A DNA stretch of 64,000 nucleotides from Tausonia pullulans (lineage: Eukaryota; Basidiomycota; Tremellomycetes; Cystofilobasidiales; Mrakiaceae): the NCBI GenBank assembly GCA_951802195.1, contig OX637625.1, positions 124,001 through 188,000 on the forward strand, written 5' to 3'. A program made the translations under genes and the position numbers. How positions within the stretch are numbered: position 1 is the stretch's first letter; the number at the start of each line of letters is the position of its first letter. This document shows positions 23,419 to 35,552 of this stretch, in pieces. Below the pieces are notes generated by a model. The model ran no database searches, was not told the DNA's origin, and worked only from the letters and a program-made list of their open reading frames with translations.

Positions 23419-26168
23419 TGTTGAAGGTCTATGTTCGCCCTGGGGTCCAATGTGGTTGCAAGCTTATTTCATATACCCACTCGACTCTACCCGCTCATAT
23501 AAGGTTAACCTAGTGGCGTAAAAAGTACTACAAAGGGAGGACAAGGGATGAAAACTACTAGATTATAGGTCTCCGTGAATCGCTCCTTCCAACACTCCCA
23601 CTCGATGAGCTGAGACCTACTTCATTTCCGCTCCTGATCATCTTCCTGTACTTTGGCCAGTCTTCGGGTCCATACGCGAGCGGTGGTCCGTGATGCCTAA
23701 TGACTTCTTGAAGTGTTCGAGTTTCTCTACGCCCAGGGCTTTTGTGAGTAGGTCTGCGAGCATGTCCTCCGTTGGACAGTATTGGAGTTCGATAAATCCG
23801 CTCTGCAATGCCTCTCGCCCGTACTTGTAGGCGACGTCGATGTGCTTCGTCTTCTCCGAATGCGTCCCGTTTTTGGTTGTCTCGATCGCTCCTTGATTGT
23901 CGACGTTGACCGGGATTGAAGTGAAGTCAAATCCGAGCTGTGCTAGGAGGTTGGCGACCCATCTTAGGGTCTGGCATCCGGCTGAGAGGGCTATGTACTC
24001 CGCCTCAAGGGATGATCGGCTGACTGCCTTTTGACGTCTGCTCGCCCAGATGACAGTTGATCCAAGAACTTTGACGATGAATCCTGTGGTTGATCGTCGT
24101 GACTCGTGATCTCCAGCGTAGTCGGAATCCGTCCAAAGTTCTATGAGCGGTGCATCTGGTTTCCCTCCGAGCGTGAGTGTTGTATCTGCCGATCCTTGTA
24201 GGTATCGGAAGATCTTCTTGACTGCTCCCCAGTGGACCCTTCGAGGATCCGAGCTGAATCGGCTAACGACTCCGACCGCGAATGCGATGTCCGGTCGGGT
24301 GCAGACCTGAAGATACATGAGGGAGCCGACCGCTTCGAGGTACGGCACACCGGCCAGCTTTTCCTTTTCTGACGAGGCGAGATCCTCTGACTGGACTGAC
24401 AATTGTCGAAAGTCGTCCATCGGGACCTTGTTTGGCTTGGCGGTGCTCATGTTGAAGCGTTCGAGGACCGATTCGACGTATCGTTGCTGGCTGAGGAACA
24501 TTGTTCCTGCCGTTTGGTCCCGGTGAACGTCGATCCCGAGAATGGTTCCGGGATTAAGATCTCCTCTGTCTTCGATTTTGAACTCCTTTTGGATCTCCTC
24601 CATTACCCATCTTAGGTCTTCCTTTCCTCCTGCTGCGACGAAGTCGTCGATGTACTGGACCAAGATGATCCGTCGTCCTTCGCGATATCCGATGTAGACG
24701 CAGTGATCCGCTTCAACGGGATGGAGGTTGAGCCGTGTTTGGAAGAATCTTGAGGAATGGTTGTAGAATGCGAGGGGAGATTGTTTGAGTCCGTATAGGG
24801 CCTTGAGGAGGTGCGCGACCAGTTTCTTGTCCTGCCCTTCCTTCTGTTCATACCCTGTTGGCTGATCCATATAGACAGTCTCGACCAAGTCTGCCGTGAG
24901 GAACGCCGTTTTGAAGTCTCCTTGGACTAGGTCGAGGTCCTCTAATGCCGCTATGGCGAGGACAATCCTCAGGGAGTTGAGCTTGGATACCGGCGCGTAC
25001 GTCTCGACGTAGTCCACTCCTTCGCGCTGACAGTAGCCCTTGGCCACCCATCTAGCCTTGAAGCGAGTGATCCTCCCGTCTGCTCCTTTCTTGAGCGCGT
25101 ACACCCAGCGCCCTCCGACCGTTTTCGATCCCGAGGGTAGCTCCGTGAGTTCAAAGACTCCGTTCCCTTCCATCGAGGCCATCTCTTCGTCCATTGCTTC
25201 CCTCCAGAAGTATGCGTGCTCCGACGTCATTGCTTCTTCGTACGTCTTGGGTAGTGAGGGTGATGGGAGATCCTCGAGGTTTGGTCTTGCCGCATACGCG
25301 TGGCCGACGAAGTCCTCTGAAACGAAATCGGTTATGTCGTAGTCCGTTTGGATGTATTTCGCCGTGTCCGCTACTTCCGCGATCGACCTGTTTCGCATCC
25401 CTCGACCGTAGCTCCCACTCGATTGAACAGCGGGCTGGTCTTCCTCGACCTCCTCATAGTACCACGAGGGCTTGAGGCGGGATGTCTTTGGTTTGCCTGC
25501 TTCGGCCTTCCCGAGCGGGTCTTGTTGCAGTTCTGGCTGCTTGGACGGTTGTGCTTGTTCCGTCGCCTTGTCCTCTTTCGGCTGATCTATTCCTTCTTTT
25601 TCCTCCTCTTCCCTGGATCCATTTGATCCGACCGTCGGCAACTCCGCTGTTTTTAGTGCCCCGAACGTTTCGTCGAAGATCACATCGCGCGAGTATATGA
25701 TGGCCCTCTTGGGGCTGCCGAAGACCTGGAGTCGGTACGCCTTCTTCCCTTCGGGTTCGCCGTATCCGAGGAAGATGCATTTGATCGCTTTTGACTGGTG
25801 CTTCTTCCTTTCCGGATCGAGTGCATACGCGATGCTTCCGAATGCTCGAAGGTAGGTGAGGTCGGGTTTCCGCTTGTGATAGGCCTGGAATGGGGTTTGA
25901 TGGTTGATCGAGGCGGATGGGATGCGGTTAATCGTATAAGTGACGTAGTTCATGGCTTCCGCCCAGTACGATGGGTCAAGCTCCCTCGCGTCTCGTAGCG
26001 CGCAGGTGAGCTTCTCCTCGATGGTCCGCATTCCTCGTTCTGCCTTGCCGTTCTGTTGAGGTGTGCGTGGGATGGTCGTCTCCTGGGTGATCCCCTCGTC
26101 CCGGAGATAGGACTCGTAGTCCTTTGACGTGTATTCCCCGCCGTTGTCTGACCTGATCCGTTTGACGA
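23419..26168 (-). mobile_element. Partial Ty1/Copia element inside Gypsy, left arm
   Basis: Contains part of a Copia integrase, reverse transcriptase (QGDFKTAFLTADLVETVY, VQYIDDFVA), RNase H (ELWTDSDYAGDHESRRSTTG) and a 176-bp 3' LTR at 23419-23594 with ends TGTTGAAGG and CCTTCCAACA. The gag, protease and 5' LTR parts are not present. Gypsy sequence lies on both sides. Mirrored by 40113-42862. Confidence 0.82.
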
Positions 26169-29100
26169 CGGTTGAAGGAGGCCGAAGGGCGCGCGCCGAT
26201 TTGTCTTGTTGCGGACACAAAGGTCGCAGCCAGAGGTGTAGGTTTGGACAAATGTATGGTCGGAGGGGAAAGTGAACGAGCGTCGAAAGAGGTCGTGGGT
26301 CTTGTGAGCGCCAAGGTGCCCAGCGAGCCGAGGCTCGTGGCAGGCGCGGACGAGGTCGAGGCGTAGCTGGTGATCGTCCGGAACGAGGACGAGGCCGCGC
26401 GAGAGAAGGAGGTCTGTAGGGTGGAGCGAGAGACCCTGGAGAGCCTTGACATCGTCGGGAGAGCGAGGGCGATTCGGATGACGGAGGAGATCGATGAGGG
26501 GGGCGAGTGATGGGTCGGCGAGTTGTGCGGTGAGGAGAGGAGGAAGGAGCTTGGGGCCAGGATCGAGGTCGGGAATGGGATCCGGAGGTTCTGAATCAAT
26601 AGGTTCGAAGGGCGCGGGGATGTTGCCGATAGCATCGAAGGAAGTCTGATCGAGGGGGGCTTGATCGAGGGGGACTTGATCGAGGGGAGCGGCTGCGGCC
26701 GAAGGATGGGATCTGAGGTTGGCGGCAATGATGTACTGGTCGGGCTTGAGAAGGCGCCTGGGTGTCTGGTCCGAAGGGCGACTCCCCTCCGAAAGGTCCT
26801 GTCGCCTCGACAGGGCATCGGCGACGGTATTGCGTCCTCCGGGGCGGTAGATGACGACAAAGTTGAAACCAGAGAGAAACTCGGCCCAGCGGGACTCACG
26901 GCGGGAGAGGGCTTCGGATGTGGTAAAGTACTGGAGCGACTCGTGATCGGTGTAGATGGTGAGAGGCGAAGGATGCCCTTCGCAGTAATGGCGCCACTCC
27001 TTGAGGCACTCGATGATCGCCAGCATTTCCTTGTCGTGGATCTCGTAGTTGAGTTCGGCCGGGTTGAGCTTGCGCGAGTAGAAGGCGATCGGGCGGAGTG
27101 GCGAGCGAGGGGCGACGGCGCGTTGCGAGAGAACGCCGGCAACGGCGAAGTCGGATGAGTCCGTCTCGAGGACGAGGGGAAGCGCGGGGTCGAAGACGGT
27201 GAGGACGGCGGACGAGGTGAACTTGGACTTGAGGGTCTTGAAAGCGGCGAGTTGATCCGGTCCGAAGTGGAAGGGGACGCCTTTCTTGAGGAGGGACGTA
27301 ATGGGGGCAACGACTTTTGAGAACCGGTGGACGAAACGGCGGTAGAAGTTGGCGAATCCGAGGAAGGACTGGATGTGTCTGACCGAAGTGGGTGCCGGCC
27401 AGTCTGTAACAGCTGAGATCTTGGAGGGATCCATCTTGATGCCTTGAGCGCCGACGATGTAGCCGAGGAAATCGACCTCGTCCTGGTGGAAGGCGCACTT
27501 CTCCGGTTTGACCCAGAGGCGCGCTGTCAGGAGGCGCTCGAGGACAGTGGCAACGTGTTGGCGATGTGTGTCGAGGGTGGGGGAAAATATGAGGATATCG
27601 TCTAAATAGACGATGACGGAGATGTCGAGGAGGTCGCGGAGGGTGTCGTTCATAAAGTGCTGGAATGTGGCTGGTGCGTTCGTCAGCCCAAAGGGCATAA
27701 CCTTGTACTCGAACAGCCCGTAGCGACAGCGGAAGGCAGTCTTCCATTCATCACCCGGGGCGATCCGAACGAGGTTGTAGGCGCCTCGAAGGTCGAGTTT
27801 GGTGAAGAACTTGGCAGTGGCCAGCCGGTCAAGGGATTCCGAGATGAGTGGGAGCGGGTACCGATTCTTGATGGTGATAGCGTTGAGACGGCGGTAGTCG
27901 ACGCAGAGGCGGAGGGATCCATCCTTCTTCTTGACGAAAAGGATGGGAGCAGCGGCAGGTGATTTCGAGGGGACGATGAAACCTTTGGCGAGGTTCTCGT
28001 CGAGGAACTCACGAAGGGCGCCGAGTTCGACCGATGAGAGACCATAGATTGGCCCGAAGGGTGGCTGCGTGTTGTCCTTGAGAGTGATGGCATGGTCGTA
28101 TGGCCGATGAGGGGGTAGTTCCGAGGCTGAGGACTTCTCGAAAACCTTGAGGTAGGCGTGGTACTCCGGTGGGACGATGGTGGGGACGTCGATCTCCGGA
28201 GGCGAAGGCTCACGGTCCGGGGGGTTGAGCGGATCCGTAGGCGGGATAACGGAGAAGTAAGGCGAAGACCGAGTGGCTGCGATGACGGCGGGGAGGAGCG
28301 AACGGTGGCTGACGGGCAAGGACAAGGAATTGAACTTGGACTTGAGCGAGGACGATGGCTTCGGCGAGGACGAGGACTTGGGTGAGGACGAGGACTTGGA
28401 CGAGGACGATAGTGGGACTTGGCTGAGGAGTTTGGCTATGGTGGGGGTTTCTTGTGAGAGGCAGGAGCTCCGGCAGTACTGCGAATCGAAGACGAGGTGA
28501 TGCGCTGGCCAGTCGATCGAGGGATTGTGTCGTTTGAGCCAGGGAACACCGAGGATGATCGGATAGTGGCCAAGGGAGGTGACGTCGAAAGAGATGGATT
28601 CAGTGTGTCGATGCCTAGAGACGGCGAGGGCTAGTGGAGAGGTGTGATGTGTGACGGCTCCCGATGCGATCGGGCGGCCGTCAACGACCTCGAGGGCGCG
28701 AGGGACGTTCTTGGTGACAAGTGGAACTGAGTGCGCGTCGACGAGGGACGAGTCGATGAAGTTGGAGGTGGCACCGCTGTCGAGGAGTGCATAGGTGTCG
28801 AAGGAGGTGGATCCGAAGGCGATGGTGAGGGGCACGACGACGTGATCTTCCTCATGAAAGGAAGCCGTGGGGATATCGTCGGTGGAAAGGCAATGGAATG
28901 GGTTGGAGGGTAGTGAAAAACAGTCGACCGGGGGGAGCATGGGAGGACCGTGAGCTGATATTTGTGCTTGGGTTGACAAAGAGTAAAGAGGGGGTCCAGA
29001 AATATTGTCAAAAAGCGAGGGACCGTTGGCAGACGGAGGCGAACCCGTCGGATCGGATGGGTCGGCTAGTCACGCCGCGTCTTGATCGTTAATGATCTCC

Positions 29101-30728
29101 TTGACGGTGGCCGAATGAGGGACATCATTGGCGGTGTTGTTGGACGAGGTAGCTGAGATGTTGAAGGATCGGCGAGGAACAATGGGGCAGTTGTTGCGAT
29201 TAGCCTGCCAACGAGAGAGGGTCTGGTAGAGAACCTTCAGAACAAGTGAAGATAGGCAGTGGCTACGAAAGGTACGAACCTGGTAGAGAACCTTCAGAAC
29301 AAGTGAAGGTCCACTGCCAGGAGAGAAGAAGTGAGCTTAAATAGTGTAGCTATGCGGCAAGGAATATTCAAAAGCTGTGCGCGGCACTCCGCAGCTTTGG
29401 CACTCCGCGCAGCGCTCTCACGGCGCCACCACACAGCCACCACAGCCACCACAGCCTCCACAGCCTCCACAGCCTCCACAGCCACAATCTTCAACAGCAG
29501 TTGATGACTCGGTGGTCCTTGCTGGCGCAGTATAGACAAAGACCGTCACGTCGGCGACGCTCCTTTTCCGCGTCGGAGAGCGGGCCGCGAGGCCGAGAGG
29601 TGGCGTCGACCTCCATGGGGACGGGGCCAGAGAATGAGGCTGAGGTGTTGGTCACGGGTACGGACGGGAACAAGGTACGGCGAGCGGGAGGGACGACAGA
29701 GGCGAAGTTCAGGCGGTTGACGTTGCGGGGTGCATGAGCATGACGGAAGTCGGCGAGGGCGTTGTCCCACAAGATGGCGGCGTCGATGAGGTCGTCGAGG
29801 TTGGCATAATTCTGAGCACGGACGAGGCGCTCTTTGACCTCAAGCTTGAGGCCGTCGAAGAAGTTGAAACGATGGTACTGATCGCCAAAGTCGAGGATGA
29901 ACATGTGGCGTTTGTATTCGAAGGCGTAGTTGGAGGCCGAGGTTGTTTGGCGGAGATCCCTGAGGGCGCGACGAGCGGTTTCGATGCGATCGATGTCTCC
30001 GAAGTCCTTGAGCAGGCGGGCCCTGAATTGTGGCCAGGTGGCGAACCAGTCAGGGCGGTCGGAGATGTCGGTGAGGAGGTGAGGGCGGATCCAATTGAAG
30101 GCGTCATCCGTGAGGAGCGAGATTGCATACTAAATTTTCTTTTCTTCGGTTCCGTGGGACACGGATTGTAGGCTGAAGGCGTTGTCGAGCTTGAGGACGA
30201 AGGTTTCCGAGTCCGATCTCTTGCCGCTGAAGGTGAGGGGGGTAGAGCTGTGAAATTCCTTGACGTTGAGGTGTGGGGCGATAATTGATGACTGTTGTTG
30301 TTGCTGTTGCTGTTGCTGTTGAAGAGCTTGGAAAGCGGACCATAGTTCAACCTGGCTTGCGAGGGCAAACTCGGTGGCATTTTGAGGGACTGGCGGAGCA
30401 GCGTCGGGATTGTCCATGTTGACTAGGGCGGTGCCGATGTTTGGGTTGCGATGAGCAAGCAGGTGACGAAGGGAGACTCTGACTGATGTTAGGATTAGCC
30501 CAAGGGTCAATGGCAGAGAAGATTGGGCGAGGAGAGGGACATTGGTGACGAAGTGTACTGAGAGCGGAGGTGGGTAATGAGATGGAACTGAAGTGGCGGA
30601 GGTGACACGGGCTCGCTTAAGGGTCTTGGGCAAGTTTGTCGGGTCCAAATGATAGTCAGAGTGCAGAACGAAATTTACGATGAAATGAGCGTTTTATGGA
30701 CGAGTGATGAGAACAAGGGAGTGATGTG
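26169..30728 (-). mobile_element. Ty3/Gypsy chromovirus, copy A (5' part), left arm
   Basis: Parts on the minus strand: remnant of the 5' LTR (30487-30728), gag with a poly-Gln stretch and a CCHC-like knuckle, aspartic protease (LLDSGATSNFID), reverse transcriptase (VYLDDILIFS), RNase H (TDSSDFAVAGVLS) and the H2C2 zinc-binding region. A solo LTR sits in gag. It looks broken, with a few breaks. Mirrored by 35553-40112. Confidence 0.82.
29192..29496 (-). repeat. Solo Copia LTR in Gypsy gag, left arm
   Basis: Mirror copy of the solo LTR at 36785-37089, described there. It is flanked by the same 5-bp target duplication (GCAGT on the plus strand). Confidence 0.8.
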
Positions 30729-30914
30729 TGTTGCGATTAGCCTGCCAACGAGAGGGTCTGGTAGAGGACCTTCAGAACAAGTGAAGGTCGACTGCCAGGG
30801 GAGAAAATGTGGGCTTAAATGGTTTAGCTATGTGGCGGTGAAGAGGGGGCGTGTCTGTCACCTCGCGGGTCCGATGCCTCACGGGTCCGGCACCCCGCGC
30901 GGCGCTCTCACGGC
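30729..30914 (-). repeat. Copia LTR, cut by the assembly gap
   Basis: Inverted copy of most of the 208-bp Copia LTR at 35345-35552. It runs directly into the run of N at 30915, so the left contig ends inside an LTR. Confidence 0.85.
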
Positions 30915-31114
30915 NNNNNNNNNNNNNNNNNNNNNNNNNNNNNNNNNNNNNNNNNNNNNNNNNNNNNNNNNNNNNNNNNNNNNNNNNNNNNNNNNNNNNN
31001 NNNNNNNNNNNNNNNNNNNNNNNNNNNNNNNNNNNNNNNNNNNNNNNNNNNNNNNNNNNNNNNNNNNNNNNNNNNNNNNNNNNNNNNNNNNNNNNNNNNN
31101 NNNNNNNNNNNNNN
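30915..31114. other. Assembly gap of exactly 200 N
   Basis: A run of 200 undetermined bases, the form used for a scaffold join of unknown or estimated size. It separates the inverted Copia LTR on the left from the gag region of a plus-strand Copia element on the right. Protein frames that appear to cross it are not real. Confidence 0.99.
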
Positions 31115-34100
31115 AGTGCAAGTGCAAGTCCCTCGTCTTGGGCACGGAGACGAGGCCAGTCGCCACTGCAGAAGACGCAGCAGGCTCCCTCGCTGCCTCG
31201 ACATGGGACGAGAGGAACGAGTTCGCTCTCCACCGCATCCAGATGGCAGTCTCGGACGGGAACCTCCTAAGGATCGCCGCGTGCGAGACAGCAAAGGAGG
31301 CATGGGATATCCTCAAGACTAGCCACAAGGTCGAAGGCACGGCAGGGAAGCTCATCGTGCAGAAGAAGCTGAGGGACCTGCGGATGGACGAAGGCTCGTC
31401 AGCGCAGGCCTACATCGAGGAGTTCGAGACGCTAGTCGCAGAGGCAGAGTCTCTCAACATGGACGTCATCAAGAACCCCGAACAGCTCGCCCTCCAGTTC
31501 CTCTCTGGCCTTCCCCCATCCCTCGAGACGTTCGCAGACGTCGTCTCCCTCCAGTACCAGGAATCCGAGAAGGTGCTCACACCGAAGCTCGTCACCACCT
31601 CGCTCCTCTCCCACATCCGCACCAAGTCCTCTCGATCTGGCGGCAGTCACTCCACCGAGGACTCGGCCCTCAAGGTCGACAAGGCGACGGCAGTCTGCCA
31701 CGCGTGCGGGAAGAAGGGGCACTTCAAGGCAGAGTGCTACAGCATGGTTGGCAAGCCGAAGGATCACCAAGGGAAGGGAGGCAGAAGGGATAGGAGGAGG
31801 GAACACGGAAGGAGGAAGGAGGAGGGAGGAAGGAATGCCAGCAAGGCATCCAGCGACGCTTGGAACGCTTCGGACGCCTGGGGACTCTTGGCCGGCGAGC
31901 CATTGCCCCAGCACCGGGCGGCTGGTGGTCACTCTCAGAGTGGAGCAAGAGCCAGACCCACCCAGTCGGCCCACTCTGTCGCCACCAACACCAACAAGAC
32001 GCCGTGGATCGCAGACACCGGTTGCAGCAACCACATCACCAGCAACCGCGCGGATCTCGTCGACTTTGAGCCCTTCGTCACTGCCATCAGGGTAGCAGAC
32101 AACCAGACGGTCAGCACCGTTGGCAGGGGCCACATGCACGTCACCGCCAGAATCAACGGCAACGAGCTCGCCTACCGGATCTCCAACGTCTACTACATCC
32201 CCCACTTTGCCAACCTGCTCTCCGTCGGCCAGCTCACCAAGCGTGGCGCCGAGGTCGTCTTCAGGGGGGACCACTGTGAGTTCAGGAAGGGTGGGAAGAC
32301 GTTCATGAAGGAGTCAGCTGGGGAAGGAATCTCTGGAAGCTCGACATCCACACCGCAGGACGCGCCGCAGGACGCACCAAGATGGGCGACACTGCCGCCG
32401 CATACAAGCTCGACGAGAAGGAGCAGGTCGCGATCCTCCACCGCAGACTCGGCCACGCCTCGCCGACGGCCATGAAACGCCTGGCCAAGGACCACCTTCT
32501 GCCCGACGTCAGCGAGGACGAAATCCAGCAGTTTGCCAAACAAGTCTGCGTACCTTGTCTCCAAGGGAAGCAGCACCGGTCTCCCTTCCCGACCTCTACC
32601 ACCAAGGCCAAGCAGGTCCTCGACCTCGTCCACTCTGACCTCCAAGGACCCATGCCAGTCCCCTCCCACCAGAACAGGTCGTACATGATGACCATCTGGG
32701 ACGATGCCACCCAGTACCACTGGTCCTTCGCCCTCGAGAGGAAGTCGGAGGCGTACCAGACGTTTGTGGACTGGAGCAAGAGGGTGGAGAAGGCGACAGG
32801 GAGGTCAGTCAAGACACTGAGGACTGACAACGGAGGAGAGTACAAGTCAAAGGCATTCCAGACGTACCTCCGCCAACACGGCATCCTCCACCAGACGACC
32901 ATCCCCGACACCCCCGAGCAGAACGGCAAGGCCGAGCGGGGGAATCGGACGATCGAGGAGAAGATCACCTGCCTCCTGCATGACTCCGACACCCTCGTCA
33001 ACCGGGGATCGTACTGGGCCGAGGCGATGAACTGTGCGACGTACCTCATCAACCGCACTCCCACGTCGGCCCTCGACGGCAAGACCCCCTACGAGGCACT
33101 CCACGGTGAGAAGCCTCCGCTTGCACACCTCCGCATATTCGGATCGATCGCGTACGCCCACGACAGAACGCACAAGAAGCATCAGTCCAAGACGATCAAG
33201 TGCATCTTCCTCGGGTACGGGGAGGACGAGGGCAAGAAGGCGTATCGGCTCCAGGTCTATGGAGACCCGAACAGGAGGATCCTCTTCTCCCGCAACGTCA
33301 CGTTCGACGAGAGATCGAACGGGCCCGGGGAGGCAGAGCTGCCGCTGGCAGTTGTCGACGACAAGGGGGAGGACAAGCGGGAAGGCGAGAAGACAGGAGG
33401 AGATGACAAGATGCCACAGGAGCACAACTCGCAGGAGCACTACTCACAGGAGGAGCAGGAGCACGAAGCTCCCTCCGACATGGCACCGGCGCCAGCGGAA
33501 CCGAGGCAGCGGCAACACGACGTCGCACCTCCAGCGTCCAGTGGGAGGCCGCAGCGCAGCAGGCAGCCACCTGCAGAGTATTGGAAACTCCCCCAGCATC
33601 AAGCATCATCCCATCACACCGTCGAGGACCAGCCCTCTACCTACGAGGAGTTTGCAGGGTACGTGCCTCTTGCCAAGCCGTATCACCACCCTCCACGACC
33701 TCTCCCCACTCTCCCTCCACCGACAGTCCCCAAGACCTTCCACGACGCGCTCGAGAGCCCTCACGCCGAGTACTGGAAGGCAGCCATGGACGACGAGATG
33801 GAGTCGATGGAATCGAACGGAGTCTGGGAGCTCGTCGACGCCCCGCCGGACAGGAAGTCGGTGGGCGGCAGATGGGTCTACGCGCTGAAGAAGGACAACG
33901 ACGGCCAGGTCGTCAAGTTCAAGGCCAGATGGGTAGCCAAGGGATACTCACAGAGGGAGGGCATTGACTACGAGGAGACGTACGCACCCGTCTCCCGCAT
34001 GAACACCCTCCGCATCTTCTTCGCCATCGCCGCCACCGACGATCTCAACCTCCTCCAGGGCGACTTCAAGACTGCGTTCCTCACCGCACCCCTCGTCGAG

Positions 34101-35552
34101 ACGGTCTACATGGACCAGCCGGAAGGGTACGAGATGAATGGGAAGAAGAGCGGGCAAAAGCTCGTCGCTCACCTCCTCAAGGCCCTCTACGGCCTCAAGC
34201 AAGCCTCTCTCGCCTTCTACCTCCGGTCCAGCAAGTTCTTCGACACCATCGACCTCCACCACATCGAGGCAGACCACTGCCTGTACGTCGGGTGGAAGGA
34301 CGGCCGACGGCGCCTCCTTGTCCAGTACGTGGATGACTTTGCGATTGCTGGGAGCAGGGATGATATCGAGGAGATCATGGAGGCGATCAAGGAGGAGTTC
34401 GTCATTGACGAACGAGGACAGCTGGACGGAGGGATGATGCTAGGGATGGAGGTCAAGCGGGACAGAGTCAGGAAGACCATCACGCTGACCCAGCGACGCT
34501 ACGCGGACGATGTCCTCGAGCGGTTCGGTCTCAGCATCGCCAAGCCAGCACGGACGCCCATGGACGAGCACAAGCAGCTTGCCATCAGCGAGGGGTCCAT
34601 GTCCGAGGACATGCGGGGAGCAGATCAGTCAATGTACCTCCAAGCAGTCGGCTCCCTCATGTACCTCATGGTCTGTACACGTCCAGACCTGGCCTATTCA
34701 GTGGGAGTCGTCAGCCGGTTCAGCCACAACCCCAAGGCCATCCATTGGGCAGCCATCAAGCGCATCCTGCGCTATGTCGCTGGCACCCGCTCCCACGGAC
34801 TCACGCTGGGAGGACATCCCGACTCGCCGCTCGTCGAGGTTTGGACCGACTCGGACTACGCAGGCGACCACGAAACGCGCCGCTCCACGACTGGATTCGC
34901 CATCAAGGTCTATGGCAGCACCGTCGTATGGGTCAGTCGCAGGCAGAAGGCAATCAGCAGGTCCTCGCACGAGTCAGAGTACGTCGCTTTGTCTCAGGCC
35001 TGTCAAAACGTTGTCTGGGTCTCCAAGCTCCTGCAGCAGATCGGCTACATCGTCGACGACCCGATCCCCGTCCACGTCGACAACCAAGGGGCGATCGAGA
35101 CGACGAAGAACGGCAACCACTCGGAACGGACAAAGCACATCGACGTCGCGTACAAGTATGGACGCGAACTCCACCAGTCAGGCACCATCTCGCTCCGCTA
35201 CTGCCCGACGGACTCGATGCTCGCAGACATTCTCACCAAGCCTCTGGGCTGGGAGAAGCTGGAGAGATTCAGAGGTGGACTTGGGGTTGGGCCAGGCAGT
35301 GCGGAGGAAGGGCTCGACGCTGCGCTCGTCACGGCGAGTGGGAGTGTTGGAAATTGTGGTGGTGGCGCCGTGAGAGCGCCGCGCGGGGTGCCGGACCCGT
35401 GAGGCATCGGACCCGCGAGGTGACAGACACGCCCCCTCTTCACCGCCACATAGCTAAACCATTTAAGCCCACATTTTCTCCCCTGGCAGTCGACCTTCAC
35501 TTGTTCTGAAGGTCCTCTACCAGACCCTCTCGTTGGCAGGCTAATCGCAACA
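31115..35552 (+). mobile_element. Ty1/Copia retrotransposon, centre of the palindrome
   Basis: Parts in order: gag (about 31.1-31.7 kb) with a CCHC knuckle (CHACGKKGHFKAEC), aspartic protease (WIADTGCSNHITS, about 32.0 kb), GAG-pre-integrase and integrase (LRTDNGGEY, TPEQNGKAERGNRTIEE, about 32.4-33.3 kb), reverse transcriptase (QGDFKTAFLTAPLVETVY, VQYVDDFAIAG, about 33.8-34.6 kb), RNase H (WTDSDYAGDHETRRSTTG, about 34.8-35.2 kb), a purine tract and the 3' LTR at 35345-35552 (TGTTGGAAAT...TCGCAACA). The 5' LTR would fall in the N gap. It looks nearly whole, with about one break in the coding part. It sits in the 5' LTR of Gypsy copy A. Same lineage as the partial Copia in the arms, but clearly different in sequence. 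Confidence 0.9.
35345..35552 (+). repeat. 3' LTR of the central Copia element
   Basis: A 208-bp LTR with ends TGTTGG and CAACA, preceded by the purine tract GAGTGGGAG. It is directly followed by the truncated Gypsy 5' LTR at 35553. The first 22 bp are outside the mirrored region only because the partner falls in the N gap. Confidence 0.85.

Larger units (their letters stand above)
21446..30914. repeat. Left arm of a 9,469-bp perfect inverted repeat
   Basis: Every landmark in this interval pairs with one in 35367-44835 such that the two coordinates add to 66281: for example 21785 with 44496, 23594 with 42687, 29496 with 36785 and 30728 with 35553. The sum never drifts, so there is no indel across 9.5 kb, and the long reading frames translate identically. 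The inner end abuts the N gap; the outer end lies inside the Gypsy LTR. Confidence 0.93.

Noticed and set aside
25950-28979. Apparent single proteins mixing Gypsy and Copia sequence (also 37302-40331 and the 860-residue frames)
   Set aside because: The frames run across the junction of two nested elements. They are accidents of nesting and not fusion genes.
30649-32475. A long plus-strand frame that appears to cross the N gap
   Set aside because: It joins LTR sequence on the left with Copia gag on the right through 200 undetermined bases. The frame is kept only because N has no stop codon.
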